Shown: positions 41,637 through 50,923 of the stretch, piece by piece
How positions within the stretch are numbered: position 1 is the stretch's first letter
Layout of the letters: each line of letters begins with the position of its first letter
Origin: Fibrobacter sp.
Lineage (GTDB): Bacteria; Fibrobacterota; Fibrobacteria; Fibrobacterales; Fibrobacteraceae
Assembly (NCBI GenBank): GCA_024399065.1
Contig: JAKSIB010000007.1
Coordinates: 1 to 64,000, forward strand
Length of the DNA: 64,000 bases
Reading direction: 5' to 3'
Notes under the pieces: model-generated
Told to the model about the DNA's origin: nothing
Databases searched by the model: none
What the model saw: the letters and a program-made list of their open reading frames with translations, nothing else
Program-made: the position numbers and the translations under genes

Positions 41637-44356
41637 AAGCTATGTAACGCAGAATCAATGCGGGCAGTAATCATCGGTCCAGCCTCATTCGTCAAGTGGT
41701 CTCGATTATACGCCAGTGAGTCAGGATAATCGTGATTACCCATCTTATTTTCATCAAGTATCTTGAAATTCTTGTACGTCTTGGAAATATCCGCAATTTC
41801 CTGAATCAAGCTATCAGCCTGACTGCGACGGATTCCGTAACGACCAAAGGATCCCGTCTTCTTGAAAGCTGGACTCTGCGGAAAAATGACGCCAAGAACC
41901 CTCACATTTTTTTCTGCAGCAAGCTTAACAATGGCTTTTAAATTTTCAAGGTTATTGTTGCAATCTTCCGCGCGATAATCAAGCCACGTACTGTCGAAGT
42001 CAACAACAGGATCTTCTTCCCAACCAATATAAAAAGGAACATTATGCATTCCTCGATGGCGCGTATATTCCTTATGATCACTTTCATCATTGTAACTATT
42101 CAGAGTGTATTCTGTCAGGCCTTCGGGATATCCATCCTTCCAAAAATCATGATTGGCATCATATACATAGCCAGGCAGGTAAGGGGCTTCCATAGCAAAG
42201 AAATTGTTGAGCTCTTCTCGCTCGGACAAATACCATAAATCAATATCTAGAGAAACAACCACATACTTCAAATTCTTTGCATGAGGGAAAACGTAATTCT
42301 CAAATTCATATCTTGATTCATACAAGATATTCGGAATTATCGACATATTTACCGCATAAATATCCTTGCTAAACGCGTAAGGATCAGCCGCAGCCGAAGG
42401 ACGAGAACTGCCAAGAATCACGGTATTGATAGAATCCTTATTCGTCCAAAAAAGTTCAAGTTTCTGACGAATCATCGAAGCTTCCATGCTAAAGCCTTCC
42501 TGATAGTAAGCACCAGCACTATCAGGATCCAGCTTTGACACCGTAGAATCCAGCAAGAAAACTTTATCGACCCACATTGACGGATGCCAAAGTTCATCGC
42601 CTTGAATCAAAGTCGTGGTACTTGAATCAACCAAGTTAACAAGAGCTATTTCACCATGAGCTCCATTAACATTCGTCAAAGAAGCAATAGCAAAATCAGA
42701 ATTAACCCATTCTGTATGGTCAAAGGTTCTACCCTTCGGAGCCTTAATCGACTTAATCAACTTACCAGTACTATCGGCAAAGAAAATTCTTTCATGAGTC
42801 CTATATTTTTCACCCACAAAAGCATTCCCAGTCTTTCCTGAAAAGTCAAGGAACAAAACACGTTTAGAACCATCTTTGTTCAAAGAAACATTGCAAGCCT
42901 GGTTTCCGTTATACCATTCTGAATAGGAATCATCATCCTTATAAACACGCAATATCCCAGCACCGGAGACAGCCATTGAATAATCCGAAGCAACGCCACC
43001 ATTAAAGGATCCTTCAAAAAGCTGTCTTGGCTTTCCAAATTTTTCACCTTGGAAAGAAACAACCCACGTACCATGTTTTTTCCAAGAAGATAAATCGTTA
43101 TTGAGATCGGTATCGTCAACAAAGGTAATCAAGGTATCGCCATCCTGCACAATCCATCTAGGAATTGCAGCGGATTCCACATCAAGCTTAATAGCGGTGC
43201 TACCAATATTCAACCTACGCACATACAAACTTGAAGTTCCCTTCACCCCTTCGCTCTTAGTACAAAATGCAACCCATCTGCCATCAGGAGAAATTTCAGG
43301 ATGGAAAACATTCATGGTATCCTGAATTTCAAATACCGATCCACCCCAATTGGCATAATCCACAAAAGCTAGATTTCCCGAGACATCATTTCTGAAAGCA
43401 AGTTTAGCCCTATAGGTGCGCATCAGGCTTTTCATTTGCGAAGTGGAAAACACAACCTGCATTCGAGATGTTTGTGCGGTTCCATTAAAATCCAGCCACA
43501 CGGCATTAGGAATTGAGCCAAAGGCAAGTCTAAAGCCTACATAATCAGATTTCTTCGAGGAAGAAACGGTATACACATACCCGCGGGAAAACAAATTAAT
43601 ATTGGGAAGTTCGCTGAGATAACCACCCCCCTTCACAATTCGCTCACCCCAAGCACCATCCACTGCACCTGCATAATTTGTAACCGTCGTATCTTTAAAG
43701 TAGCCAAGCCAATCGTTCACAAATTCCATGGCATTACCCGCCATATCGCAAAGTTCAAAGCGGTTTTTCGGCTTAGAACAAACCTTGTGTGTTTTAAAAT
43801 CGGAATTGGAAGCATTCCAACTGTTTTCGGCATTCCAGCCGGCGCTTGCCGCATAAATCCACTCAGCCTCTGTCGGCAAACGGTAGCTTTCCTTATCTGC
43901 ATTAAAAATCAGATTTTCCAACAGGATACAATTACCTGCAGAATCAAATACAGCCTTGGAATACTGGTATGCTGTATCCAAATTTTCAGACTTACTGCGA
44001 GCATTTGCATAAAGTACAGCATCATAGTAAGAAATAGAAGTCTGCGGCAACATTTCATCGTCGCAGACTCCAGCTGTCTTCATCAGCGATGAATATTCAC
44101 CGCAAGTCACTTCATGTTCAGATATGGAATAGGCATAGGAAAAATCAACCCTCATTCGAGGGCGTTCCTTTGCGGGAGCCGATTCATCATCCGTACCGAG
44201 AAAAGCATTTTTCCCTTTCGCATCAATACGAATCATTCCCGTATGAAGAGTATCTACGGAAAATTGAATTTCATCATTGCAATCCTTACATGACTGCGGG
44301 TCCGAAGAACACGCAAACAACAAGAATGACAGCAATGAAAAGAATAAAAATTTCAC
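41633..44356 (-). CDS. Three-part lipoprotein of the TIGR02171 type: FGE-like, propeller and SGNH parts
   Basis: A 907-residue lipoprotein (LLFACSS lipobox). Residues 40-280 match the formylglycine-generating-enzyme-like fold (ISEHEVTCGEYSSLM, YRLPTEAEWIYAA, CDMAGNAMEFVNDW, IVKGGGYLSE, YVGFRLAFG). Residues about 290-620 look like a TolB/WD40-like propeller (HPEISPDGRWVAF). From about 640 on it has SGNH-like features: VILGSSRPS and, near the end, NRDHLTNEAG. The size and lipoprotein nature fit TIGR02171, a Fibrobacter paralogous family of unknown function. The start is a GTG directly after the stop of the antiporter gene, so the two are coupled. It ends at the terminator at 41598. Confidence 0.83.
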   Translation of the reverse strand: MKFLFFSLLSFLLFACSSDPQSCKDCNDEIQFSVDTLHTGMIRIDAKGKNAFLGTDDESAPAKERPRMRVDFSYAYSISEHEVTCGEYSSLMKTAGVCDDEMLPQTSISYYDAVLYANARSKSENLDTAYQYSKAVFDSAGNCILLENLIFNADKESYRLPTEAEWIYAASAGWNAENSWNASNSDFKTHKVCSKPKNRFELCDMAGNAMEFVNDWLGYFKDTTVTNYAGAVDGAWGERIVKGGGYLSELPNINLFSRGYVYTVSSSKKSDYVGFRLAFGSIPNAVWLDFNGTAQTSRMQVVFSTSQMKSLMRTYRAKLAFRNDVSGNLAFVDYANWGGSVFEIQDTMNVFHPEISPDGRWVAFCTKSEGVKGTSSLYVRRLNIGSTAIKLDVESAAIPRWIVQDGDTLITFVDDTDLNNDLSSWKKHGTWVVSFQGEKFGKPRQLFEGSFNGGVASDYSMAVSGAGILRVYKDDDSYSEWYNGNQACNVSLNKDGSKRVLFLDFSGKTGNAFVGEKYRTHERIFFADSTGKLIKSIKAPKGRTFDHTEWVNSDFAIASLTNVNGAHGEIALVNLVDSSTTTLIQGDELWHPSMWVDKVFLLDSTVSKLDPDSAGAYYQEGFSMEASMIRQKLELFWTNKDSINTVILGSSRPSAAADPYAFSKDIYAVNMSIIPNILYESRYEFENYVFPHAKNLKYVVVSLDIDLWYLSEREELNNFFAMEAPYLPGYVYDANHDFWKDGYPEGLTEYTLNSYNDESDHKEYTRHRGMHNVPFYIGWEEDPVVDFDSTWLDYRAEDCNNNLENLKAIVKLAAEKNVRVLGVIFPQSPAFKKTGSFGRYGIRRSQADSLIQEIADISKTYKNFKILDENKMGNHDYPDSLAYNRDHLTNEAGPMITARIDSALHSF

Positions 44357-45337
44357 TTAGAACGGCCAGTTACCTGTGGCCTTTAAAATCAGGTTCAGAA
44401 GGTACAAGACATAGACCAGCAACAAGATGACGCCAGCGATTCGGTTAATGCGGCCATCGCCCTTACGACGGAAGCCAAGCACCAACAGAGACAAGGTCAG
44501 CATAGCCATCAACGGCATATCCCTGTAGAGAACATCTTGTTCAATATTACCCATAGGTGCAATTGTTGCGGCAATGCCAACCACCATCAAGGTGTTGAAA
44601 AGATTGGAACCGATAATGTTGCCTACAGCCAAATCATCTTCGCCTTTACGGGCGGCAGCGATAGAGCTAGCCAATTCCGGGAGGGACGTTCCGATAGCCA
44701 CAATGGTAAGGCCGATAAGCAAGTCACTAACGCCAAGGCTTCGCGCAATTTCGACGGCACCCCAGACAAGGGCGCGAGAACTTGCCACCAGAAGAGCCAT
44801 ACCAAGAACCAGGAGTCCGATAGACTTACCCAAGCTCATGGGAGCAGCAGCCTCGTCATTCTGATCAGTCATTTCTGCGACAGCAGCGTTTTTCTTTTCC
44901 CGCCAGATATTGAATCCCATAACGCCAAAGAAAACGCACAGGAAAACAATACCGTCTATACGGGATACAGAGCCATCTACAAGCAGAACAATAGAAAGGA
45001 TAGTCACCCCGATAAGCAACGGCAAGTCTTTCTTGAGAACAGATCTCTGAACGAGGATCGGAGAAATCAAGGCCGTCACGCCAAGAATCAAGGCGATATT
45101 CGCAATGTTGCTACCATAGGCATTACCTAGGGCCAATTCCGGATTGCCCTGCACAGCAGAGATTGCAGAAACAACCATTTCAGGAGCGCTTGTGCCGAAG
45201 CCAACGATTACCATACCTATAAGTAAGGTACTCATACCACAAAAGCGGGCGACGCCAACGGCGCCGTCCACAAATTTGTCTGCACTCCAGACAAGAACTA
45301 TTAAGCCAATGATAACAGCAATTGCAGGAATTAACAT
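44357..45337 (-). CDS. Calcium/sodium antiporter (YrbG-like)
   Basis: A 326-residue inner-membrane protein with ten or so helices in two inverted halves. Each half carries the alpha-repeat signature of the Ca2+/cation antiporter family: GFGTSAPEMVVSAISAVQGNPELALGNAYGSNIANIALILG in the first and AIGTSLPELASSIAAARKGEDDLAVGNIIGSNLFNTLMVVG in the second (key acidic residues in the PE and GN-GSN motifs). It exchanges Ca2+ for Na+ or H+. The following lipoprotein gene begins at the next base after its stop. Confidence 0.93.
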   Translation of the reverse strand: MLIPAIAVIIGLIVLVWSADKFVDGAVGVARFCGMSTLLIGMVIVGFGTSAPEMVVSAISAVQGNPELALGNAYGSNIANIALILGVTALISPILVQRSVLKKDLPLLIGVTILSIVLLVDGSVSRIDGIVFLCVFFGVMGFNIWREKKNAAVAEMTDQNDEAAAPMSLGKSIGLLVLGMALLVASSRALVWGAVEIARSLGVSDLLIGLTIVAIGTSLPELASSIAAARKGEDDLAVGNIIGSNLFNTLMVVGIAATIAPMGNIEQDVLYRDMPLMAMLTLSLLVLGFRRKGDGRINRIAGVILLLVYVLYLLNLILKATGNWPF

Positions 45338-45343
45338 CTGTTA

Positions 45344-46318
45344 TTAGAGGATGTAGAAGGAAAGACCCATGGTGAATGCACTAGAGCTGTTATCGATGTT
45401 GAGGTCGTATTCATCTTCATAGAGCTTGTTCATACCGAGTTCGTAACGGATATCGAAGCTGATCAAGTTGTTCGGACGAATGGAGAGGCCGAGGAGGAGG
45501 TTCCAGTCAACAGAAACACGCTGGTCGTCTTCAATCATGTCAAACTTATGCTTGCCGGGAACGCCAGTGGTGTGCTTTGCATTTGCACCAGTGTCTTTAC
45601 CTGCGCACATGTAGGAGAAGGTATCGCTCAGCGGAATGCCGACGCTAGTACCAATACCGAAGGAAACAATGGAACGGGGTCCCTTGAAGTCAAAGAGTAC
45701 AGGAATGTTCAACTTGTACTGACTGATCTTGCTGGAAGTGCTGTACCAGTTATCATCGCTGGTGGAAGCTTCGCTATGTTCGAAGAGCAAACCGACCTTC
45801 AAAGCAGAAGTATAGGTGTTCAGCGGAATGGAAGTGTGAAGACCGACGCGCCATGTCATACCGGACATATCGTAGTCAAAGACATCTTCCATAAAGAAGA
45901 AGGAACCAACGAAAGCCTGGACACCAAAAGCGAGTTTCTGAGGTTCGTAACCACGATCGGTAGCAGCAGGCTGTACATAAGAGGCCTTTGCCGGAGCAGC
46001 AGTTGCCGGGCGGGATTCAACATTGTAAGTCTTGTAGGAACTGCCACCACGAACGGCAACAGGTGCGGGGGCAGCATTTTCTGCAGGAGCGGCTTCCATG
46101 ACGGAAGCTTCATCAGCGGGTGCTTCAACAACGGGAGCAGATTCTGCGGCAGGAGCTTCAGCTTCTACAGCAGCGGGGGCAACGGATTCTGCGGCAGGAG
46201 CTTCAGCTTCTACAGCAGCGGGGGCAGCGGATTCTGCGGCAGGAGCTTCGGGTTCTGCAGCAAAAACGGAAGCAGCAGTAGCGAGCACAGCCATGATACT
46301 AGTAAATCGGATATTCAT
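45344..46318 (-). CDS. Outer-membrane beta-barrel protein with an Ala/Pro/Glu linker
   Basis: A 324-residue exported protein with a signal peptide (ending SVFAAE), a linker of about 75 residues built on the 15-residue unit APAAVEAEAPAAESV, and from residue 125 a small OMP-type barrel (KLAFGVQAFVGSFFF, DMTWRVGLHTSIPLNT, the strand-rich SFDIRYELGMNKL, and MGLSFYIL at the end). The start at 46318 has AAGGAGG at an ideal distance. It ends 7 nt before the antiporter gene begins, on the same strand, so the two may be co-transcribed with the lipoprotein gene. Confidence 0.8.
   Translation of the reverse strand: MNIRFTSIMAVLATAASVFAAEPEAPAAESAAPAAVEAEAPAAESVAPAAVEAEAPAAESAPVVEAPADEASVMEAAPAENAAPAPVAVRGGSSYKTYNVESRPATAAPAKASYVQPAATDRGYEPQKLAFGVQAFVGSFFFMEDVFDYDMSGMTWRVGLHTSIPLNTYTSALKVGLLFEHSEASTSDDNWYSTSSKISQYKLNIPVLFDFKGPRSIVSFGIGTSVGIPLSDTFSYMCAGKDTGANAKHTTGVPGKHKFDMIEDDQRVSVDWNLLLGLSIRPNNLISFDIRYELGMNKLYEDEYDLNIDNSSSAFTMGLSFYIL
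46138..46260 (-). repeat. In-frame 45-bp repeats in the barrel linker
   Basis: About two and a half copies of a 45-bp unit (gattctgcggcaggagcttc...) encode APAAVEAEAPAAESV. The copies are almost identical, so recent slippage is likely. Confidence 0.7.
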
Positions 46319-46450
46319 ATAATTGTCCTCCTTTTTCAAAGTTTACGAAAAATATACAATGTTTTGATTATCAAAAACGAGCCAAAGTTGCATAAAATCA
46401 TAATTTTTTTCCAAAACGGCTTTTTAAGGTGCAAAAAAAACGTTTTTTTC

Positions 46451-46458
46451 TACATTAT
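46451..46458 (+). promoter_or_regulatory. Promoter element of pepA
   Basis: TACATTAT ends 5 nt before the ATG at 46464; it keeps the TA and TT of the TAnnTTTG form but departs from it at the end. Confidence 0.35.
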
Positions 46459-46463
46459 CAGAT

Positions 46464-47987
46464 ATGAAACTGAATATCGTCGCTAAGGAATCTGGCAAGG
46501 CAAACGCCTCCGCCCTCTTTTTTGTAAAGCAATCCGTCCAATTTTCCGCAGTCCTTTCTGAAGAAGGAGAAATGCAGGCTGAATCCGTATTGAACGGAAT
46601 CAAGGACGGAGTCTTTGAAGATCTGGAATTTCTAGAAATCGAAGGCAAACCCACTATTTTCGTGGATGCAGCGAAGGAACGCGGAATTTCCAGCCTGGAC
46701 CACCTTCGCATGGCCGCATACCGTTTGGCACAGCGCGCCGCCAAGAAGCAGATTCCCATGGTAAGCATTATGCTCGCCGACGCAGCCAACGAACAGTTCA
46801 AATCCATTGCACATGGCCTCGCCTACGCAGACTACAAGTTCGATGCCTACAAGAGCCACAAGAAAGAATCTTTCCAAGTGACCTTCGAAATCATCGCCGG
46901 CGAACACGTTTCTGAATTCAAGAAGATTGCAGAAGATGTCGCTGTAGAACAGAAGGCCATCGTTCTCGCCAAGAACTTGATCAACACTCCTGCAGCTGAT
47001 TTGACGCCTGCAGACTTTGTGGAACGGGCAAAGACTGTAGCAAAATATACCGACGGTCTCTCCATCAAGGTTCGCGATATGAAGCAGCTTGAAAAGGAGG
47101 GCTTCATGGGCCACGTTACCGTTGGCAAGGGCAGCTCTCGTCCGCCCTTCATGGTAACCCTCAGCTACGACGGCACCAAGGGTTCCAAGAGCCCGCGCGG
47201 ATCCAAGCAGGAAAGAACTTCCGCAGACCATCTGGTTATCGTCGGTAAGGGTCTCTGCTTTGATACTGGCGGACTCTGCCTGAAACCGCCTAAATCCATG
47301 CCGGAAATGATTAGCGACATGTCTGGTGCAGCCACCACCTTGGCAGCCATCCAGGCCATCGCCACATTAAAACTCCCCCTCCGCGTAAGCGCAGTGCTTT
47401 GCCTTGCAGAAAATGCCATCGGCAACATGTCTGTTCTTCCCGGCGATATCTTTACCGCTAAGAACGGCAAGACCGTCATGGTGGACAACACCGACGCTGA
47501 AGGCCGTTTGGTTCTGAGCGACGGCCTCGCCGAAGCAGGTCTCATCGGAGCAACCCACATCATCGACCTTGCCACCCTTACAGGAGCCATGGTCCGCGCC
47601 CTGGGTTACGCTGTAACAGGTTTCTTCAGCAACGACGACGACCTGGCCCGCGCCGTGATCAACTGCGGTGAAGAATGCTGCGAAAAGTTCTGGAGCATGC
47701 CTCTGGAAGAAGAATATGCTGACGCCCTCAAGGACAAGTTTGCCGACCTGAAGAATACCGGAAGCGACGCTGGCGCAATTTCTGCAGCATTGTTCCTCCA
47801 GGAATTCCTCCCGGCAAATACCGCATGGTCCCACTGGGATATCGCAGGCACCGCCTTCGTTTCCAAGAAGTGGAAGTACACGGAATACGGTGCCACCGGC
47901 TTTGGCGTACAGACCTTGATCGAACTTGCACGCCGCATGTCCCAGGGCAGCCTCAGCAATTGCGAAGGCTCCTACGAAACGGTGTAA
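46464..47987 (+). CDS. pepA: Leucyl aminopeptidase (M17)
   Basis: A 507-residue cytosolic zinc/manganese aminopeptidase that trims N-terminal residues in peptide turnover. The catalytic domain carries VGKGLCFDTGGLCLKP, KSMPEMISDMSGAATTL and the family signature NTDAEGRLVLSDG near residue 340, with the metal ligands Lys, Asp and Glu in these motifs. Length is standard. It has no Shine-Dalgarno site; its start lies 5 nt after the promoter element. A terminator follows at 48004. Confidence 0.95.
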   Translation: MKLNIVAKESGKANASALFFVKQSVQFSAVLSEEGEMQAESVLNGIKDGVFEDLEFLEIEGKPTIFVDAAKERGISSLDHLRMAAYRLAQRAAKKQIPMVSIMLADAANEQFKSIAHGLAYADYKFDAYKSHKKESFQVTFEIIAGEHVSEFKKIAEDVAVEQKAIVLAKNLINTPAADLTPADFVERAKTVAKYTDGLSIKVRDMKQLEKEGFMGHVTVGKGSSRPPFMVTLSYDGTKGSKSPRGSKQERTSADHLVIVGKGLCFDTGGLCLKPPKSMPEMISDMSGAATTLAAIQAIATLKLPLRVSAVLCLAENAIGNMSVLPGDIFTAKNGKTVMVDNTDAEGRLVLSDGLAEAGLIGATHIIDLATLTGAMVRALGYAVTGFFSNDDDLARAVINCGEECCEKFWSMPLEEEYADALKDKFADLKNTGSDAGAISAALFLQEFLPANTAWSHWDIAGTAFVSKKWKYTEYGATGFGVQTLIELARRMSQGSLSNCEGSYETV

Positions 47988-48003
47988 ATTCACAATCATT
48001 CGT

Positions 48004-48037
48004 TTTAATCCTCGCAGTAAAATGCGAGGATTTTTTG
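48004..48037 (+). terminator. Terminator of pepA
   Basis: ATCCTCGCA/TGCGAGGAT (48008-48016 and 48023-48031), then six T. Confidence 0.88.
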
Positions 48038-48076
48038 CTCTAGGAAAAAAAAGTTACTTTTTGTGCAGTGAAAGTA

Positions 48077-48107
48077 TTGACAAGTGCTCAATAATGCACT
48101 ATATTTA
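48077..48107 (+). promoter_or_regulatory. lexA promoter
   Basis: TTGACA (48077-48082) and TATATT (48100-48105) stand 17 bp apart, as in a sigma-70 consensus promoter, and the second hexamer is part of TATATTTA. The LexA box lies in the spacer. Confidence 0.65.
48085..48098 (+). promoter_or_regulatory. LexA operator (SOS box) in the lexA promoter
   Basis: TGCTCAATAATGCA fits TGC-N-C-N4-GTGCA, the box reported for Fibrobacter LexA, with one mismatch (A for G). It lies between the promoter hexamers, where bound LexA would block the polymerase; this would be autorepression. Confidence 0.7.
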
Positions 48108-48144
48108 AAAAGGTTAAATTCAAAACCTTTATATGAGGTGCAAA

Positions 48145-48831
48145 ATGGACAAGTTCAATAACGAAAATGCCGAAGTTGAAGCCGGCGAAAGCAAGCGCAA
48201 GGGCCTGACTCCCCGTCAGGAAGAAATCCTGGAATACATCAAGAAGTACTCCAAGGAAAACCGTATGCCGCCTACCGTTCGTGAAATCGGCAACCGCTTC
48301 GAAATCTCCTCTACAAACGGAGTCCGTTCCATTCTCGCAGCCCTCATCAAGAAGGGTTACATCAATCGTTCTCCCCGCCTTAGCCGCGGTATCGAAATTC
48401 TGAACACCGGCGACGAAGCAGAACAGACTGAAACCGTAAGCAATACCATTGAAATTCCTATCGTAGGCCGCGTCGCCGCAGGTACCCCGATTCTCGCCGT
48501 CCAGAACCTCGAAGGCACCGTCACCATCGACCGCGACTTCCTGGCTTGCCGTTCCGACGTATTTGCACTTCGCGTCAAGGGCGACTCCATGATCAACGCA
48601 GGCATCTTCGATGGCGACCTGATTTTTGCTCGCCAGCAGAAGACTGCAGACCGCGGCGAAATCATCGTGGCCCAGGTGGACAACGAAGCTACCGTCAAGT
48701 ATTACCATCCGGCAGCAGACCATGTGGAACTGCGCCCCGCAAACCCCAACTACCGCCCCATCGTAGTGAAGAAGGACAAGGACTTCTCCATCGCTGGTCG
48801 CGTTATCGGCGTGATGCGCAAGGTGAACTAA
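48145..48831 (+). CDS. lexA: LexA repressor
   Basis: The SOS repressor. The 228-residue protein has an N-terminal winged helix ([18 protein letters not shown], then [15 protein letters not shown]) and a C-terminal S24 self-cleavage domain with the cut site Ala112-Gly113 (VGRVAAGTP), Ser148 (KGDSMINAG) and Lys185 (EATVKYY). The N-terminus is longer than in E. coli by about 20 charged residues. GAGGTG stands 4 nt before the ATG at 48145, which is preferred over an ATG at 48133. A putative LexA box lies in its promoter. Confidence 0.96.
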   Translation: MDKFNNENAEVEAGESKRKGLTPRQEEILEYIKKYSKENRMPPTVREIGNRFEISSTNGVRSILAALIKKGYINRSPRLSRGIEILNTGDEAEQTETVSNTIEIPIVGRVAAGTPILAVQNLEGTVTIDRDFLACRSDVFALRVKGDSMINAGIFDGDLIFARQQKTADRGEIIVAQVDNEATVKYYHPAADHVELRPANPNYRPIVVKKDKDFSIAGRVIGVMRKVN

Positions 48832-48896
48832 GCAAACGAACTAATCGAGCGCACCAGTACAGCGCGCGATATAGCGGATAAAATTTTCACACACAC

Positions 48897-48927
48897 AGGT
48901 CGTCGGTTTTTCCGGCGGCCTTTTTTC
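48897..48927 (+). terminator. Terminator of lexA
   Basis: GGTCGTCGG pairs with CCGGCGGCC (two G-U pairs; 48898-48920), followed by six T. Confidence 0.82.
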
Positions 48928-48997
48928 ATACAAATTTTCCGGCAGCTTATTTCTAAAATTTACCAGCGGACATTACTTCTCGAAATTATTCTTCATG

Positions 48998-49033
48998 CAA
49001 AAAAAAGGCGCCGACCCGAAAGTCAGCGTCTTC
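48998..49033 (-). terminator. Terminator of the histone-like gene
   Basis: GGCGCCGAC (49007-49015) pairs with GTCAGCGTC (49022-49030) with one mismatch; the minus strand then has eight T. Confidence 0.75.
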
Positions 49034-49070
49034 TTAACTTGTCTTGAATAGCAAGCCTTTCGGCCTAAGA

Positions 49071-50231
49071 CTATTCACCCATATCGGCGAGATCTTCTTC
49101 AGCTTCCTTCAGATCGTCTGCATCCGGGCCCATGATTTCATCATCTTCTTCATCAAGGGAGTCACCCATGCCGCCCAGCTGGTATTCAACCTTACGGGCT
49201 TCCTTGGACTGACCGAGCTTAAGAATCATTGCACATTCTTCGCAGTAGCCGAGATGCTTGTCGACCCAGAATTCCGGGGATACCAGGTTGCGGTTGCAAC
49301 GAGTACACATCTGAGATGCAGCTTCGCGTTCGAATGCGAGGTTCTGTTCTTCAAGTTCCTTGAGGATACGTTCGGTAAGTTCTTCCTGGGTTTCTTCTGC
49401 AAGGGAAATCTTGTGACGGATTGCGGAAGTGGGCTTCATTTCAAGATTCTTCATTTCAGAAGACATCTTCTTCTTGTTGGAGCGATCTTCCTGTTCGTCG
49501 ATTTCAACGAACATCACAGTCTTGGAAAGCTTCTTGACGCCTTCGAGAAGAACTGCATAGTCAGCATCAAGGCCCTTCTTCGGCTTGGCGTCTTCCTTTA
49601 CTTCAGGAACTTCGACAACTTCAACCGGCTTGGTTTCGTCCTTAGCCTTCTTGCCCTTCTTTTCAGCAACAGGTTCCTTGACTTCTTCTACCTTCGGTTC
49701 AACCTTGGCGGAAGCCTTCTTATCAGCCTTTACAGCCTTTTCAACCTTCTTCGGTTCTTCCTTTACAGGCTTAGCAACCTTGGCAGGAGCCTTTGCAACT
49801 TTCTTCGGTTCTGCCTTTACAGCCTTTGCGGGAGCCTTCTTTTCAACCTTCTTCGGTTCTTCCTTAGCAGCCTTGGCGGGCTTTGCGGCAGCCTTCGGTG
49901 CAGGCTTAGCAGCAACCTTTGCAGCCGGCTTTGCGGCGGCCTTCTTCGGTTCAGCCTTGGCAGGCTTTGCGGCAGCCTTCGGTGCGGGCTTTGCAGCAGC
50001 CTTGACCGGCTTTGCGGCAGCCTTCTTTTCTACCTTGGCAGGCTTTGCTGCGGGCTTAGCCGCAGGCTTTGCAGCCTTAACGTCCTTAGCAGGCTTCTTG
50101 GCTGCACTGGCAGGGGCAGTCTTCTTTGCAGGAGCTGCAGCCTTCTTGGCAGGAGCCTTTTCAGCGGGCTTCTTAGCAGGAGCCTTCTTGGCTACCGGCT
50201 TTTCCTTGGACGATACTTTCTTAGAACTCAT
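49071..50231 (-). CDS. Histone H1-like protein with a C-terminal zinc-finger domain
   Basis: A 386-residue protein in two parts. Residues 1-190 are almost only Lys, Ala, Pro and Val in repeats such as AKKAPAKKPAEKAPAKK, like the tails of eukaryotic H1 and the bacterial H1-like proteins, and should bind DNA without sequence preference. Residues 260-340 hold a helical segment (EETQEELTERILKELEEQNLAFERE) and a four-Cys finger, CTRC and CEEC, in a DksA/TraR-like arrangement, followed by an acidic tail. The combination suggests a nucleoid protein that also contacts RNA polymerase or another partner; that is inference. The gene starts 3 nt after the PPIase gene. Confidence 0.78.
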   Translation of the reverse strand: MSSKKVSSKEKPVAKKAPAKKPAEKAPAKKAAAPAKKTAPASAAKKPAKDVKAAKPAAKPAAKPAKVEKKAAAKPVKAAAKPAPKAAAKPAKAEPKKAAAKPAAKVAAKPAPKAAAKPAKAAKEEPKKVEKKAPAKAVKAEPKKVAKAPAKVAKPVKEEPKKVEKAVKADKKASAKVEPKVEEVKEPVAEKKGKKAKDETKPVEVVEVPEVKEDAKPKKGLDADYAVLLEGVKKLSKTVMFVEIDEQEDRSNKKKMSSEMKNLEMKPTSAIRHKISLAEETQEELTERILKELEEQNLAFEREAASQMCTRCNRNLVSPEFWVDKHLGYCEECAMILKLGQSKEARKVEYQLGGMGDSLDEEDDEIMGPDADDLKEAEEDLADMGE

Positions 50232-50234
50232 AGG

Positions 50235-50768
50235 TTACTTCTTTTCCACAATTTTGATGTTAATAATGGGATCGTTCTGTTCAATGCGGCAGACAACGTC
50301 ATGGCCGGAAAGCACCTTACCGAAAACAGTGTGCTTGCCGTCCAGATGAGGTTGAGCAGTATGAGTGATGAAGAACTGGGATCCATTGGTATTGGGTCCG
50401 CGGTTTGCCATGGAAATGACACCTGCTTCATGCTTCAACTTGCTAATTTCATCATCGATCGTGTAACCCGGACCGCCCTGGCCATTGCCCTGGGGGTCGC
50501 CGCCCTGGATCATAAATCCAGGAATGACACGATGGAACGTAAGTCCGTTATAAAAGCCGCTATTGGCCAAGTCAACAAAATTTGCAACAGTATTCGGAGC
50601 AGACTTGAAATCCAAATCAATAACGATCACGCCTTCATGAGTAGTGATGGTCGCCTCGATAGCCTTGATACCAGAATAATCCTTGTTAAAGACCTTTCCT
50701 TCGGCACAGCCAAGGGCAACAAGTCCACTCAACAAAGTCGCAACAAAAAACTTCTTAAAGATTTTCAT
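50235..50768 (-). CDS. Cyclophilin-type peptidyl-prolyl isomerase lipoprotein
   Basis: A 177-residue lipoprotein (VALGCAEG lipobox) with a full cyclophilin domain: [44 protein letters not shown]. It should assist folding of proteins in the periplasm or at a membrane. I chose the ATG at 50768, preceded by GGAA; the ATG at 50777 would add three residues. It is the first gene of an operon with the histone-like gene, an odd pairing of a periplasmic and a nucleoid protein. Confidence 0.9.
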   Translation of the reverse strand: MKIFKKFFVATLLSGLVALGCAEGKVFNKDYSGIKAIEATITTHEGVIVIDLDFKSAPNTVANFVDLANSGFYNGLTFHRVIPGFMIQGGDPQGNGQGGPGYTIDDEISKLKHEAGVISMANRGPNTNGSQFFITHTAQPHLDGKHTVFGKVLSGHDVVCRIEQNDPIINIKIVEKK

Positions 50769-50891
50769 AAATTCCATTGTATAAATCGACTAAGATTACC
50801 GATTTGTCAACAATATAGATTTTTTGCAGACACCATACGCTGCACATCCCCAAAACATAAGCGTTTTAGCCTATAAATCCTTATCATTTTC

Positions 50892-50899
50892 TATATTTG
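50892..50899 (+). promoter_or_regulatory. TAnnTTTG promoter element of lepA
   Basis: TATATTTG lies 24 nt before the ATG at 50924, a leader of ordinary length. Confidence 0.5.
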
Positions 50900-50923
50900 A
50901 CATAAAATTAAATACGGAACCTT

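Noticed and set aside
49044-50876. A 610-residue plus-strand frame opposite the histone-like and PPIase genes
   Set aside because: It is the Leu/Ser/Arg-rich mirror of the Lys/Ala repeats and crosses two real genes.
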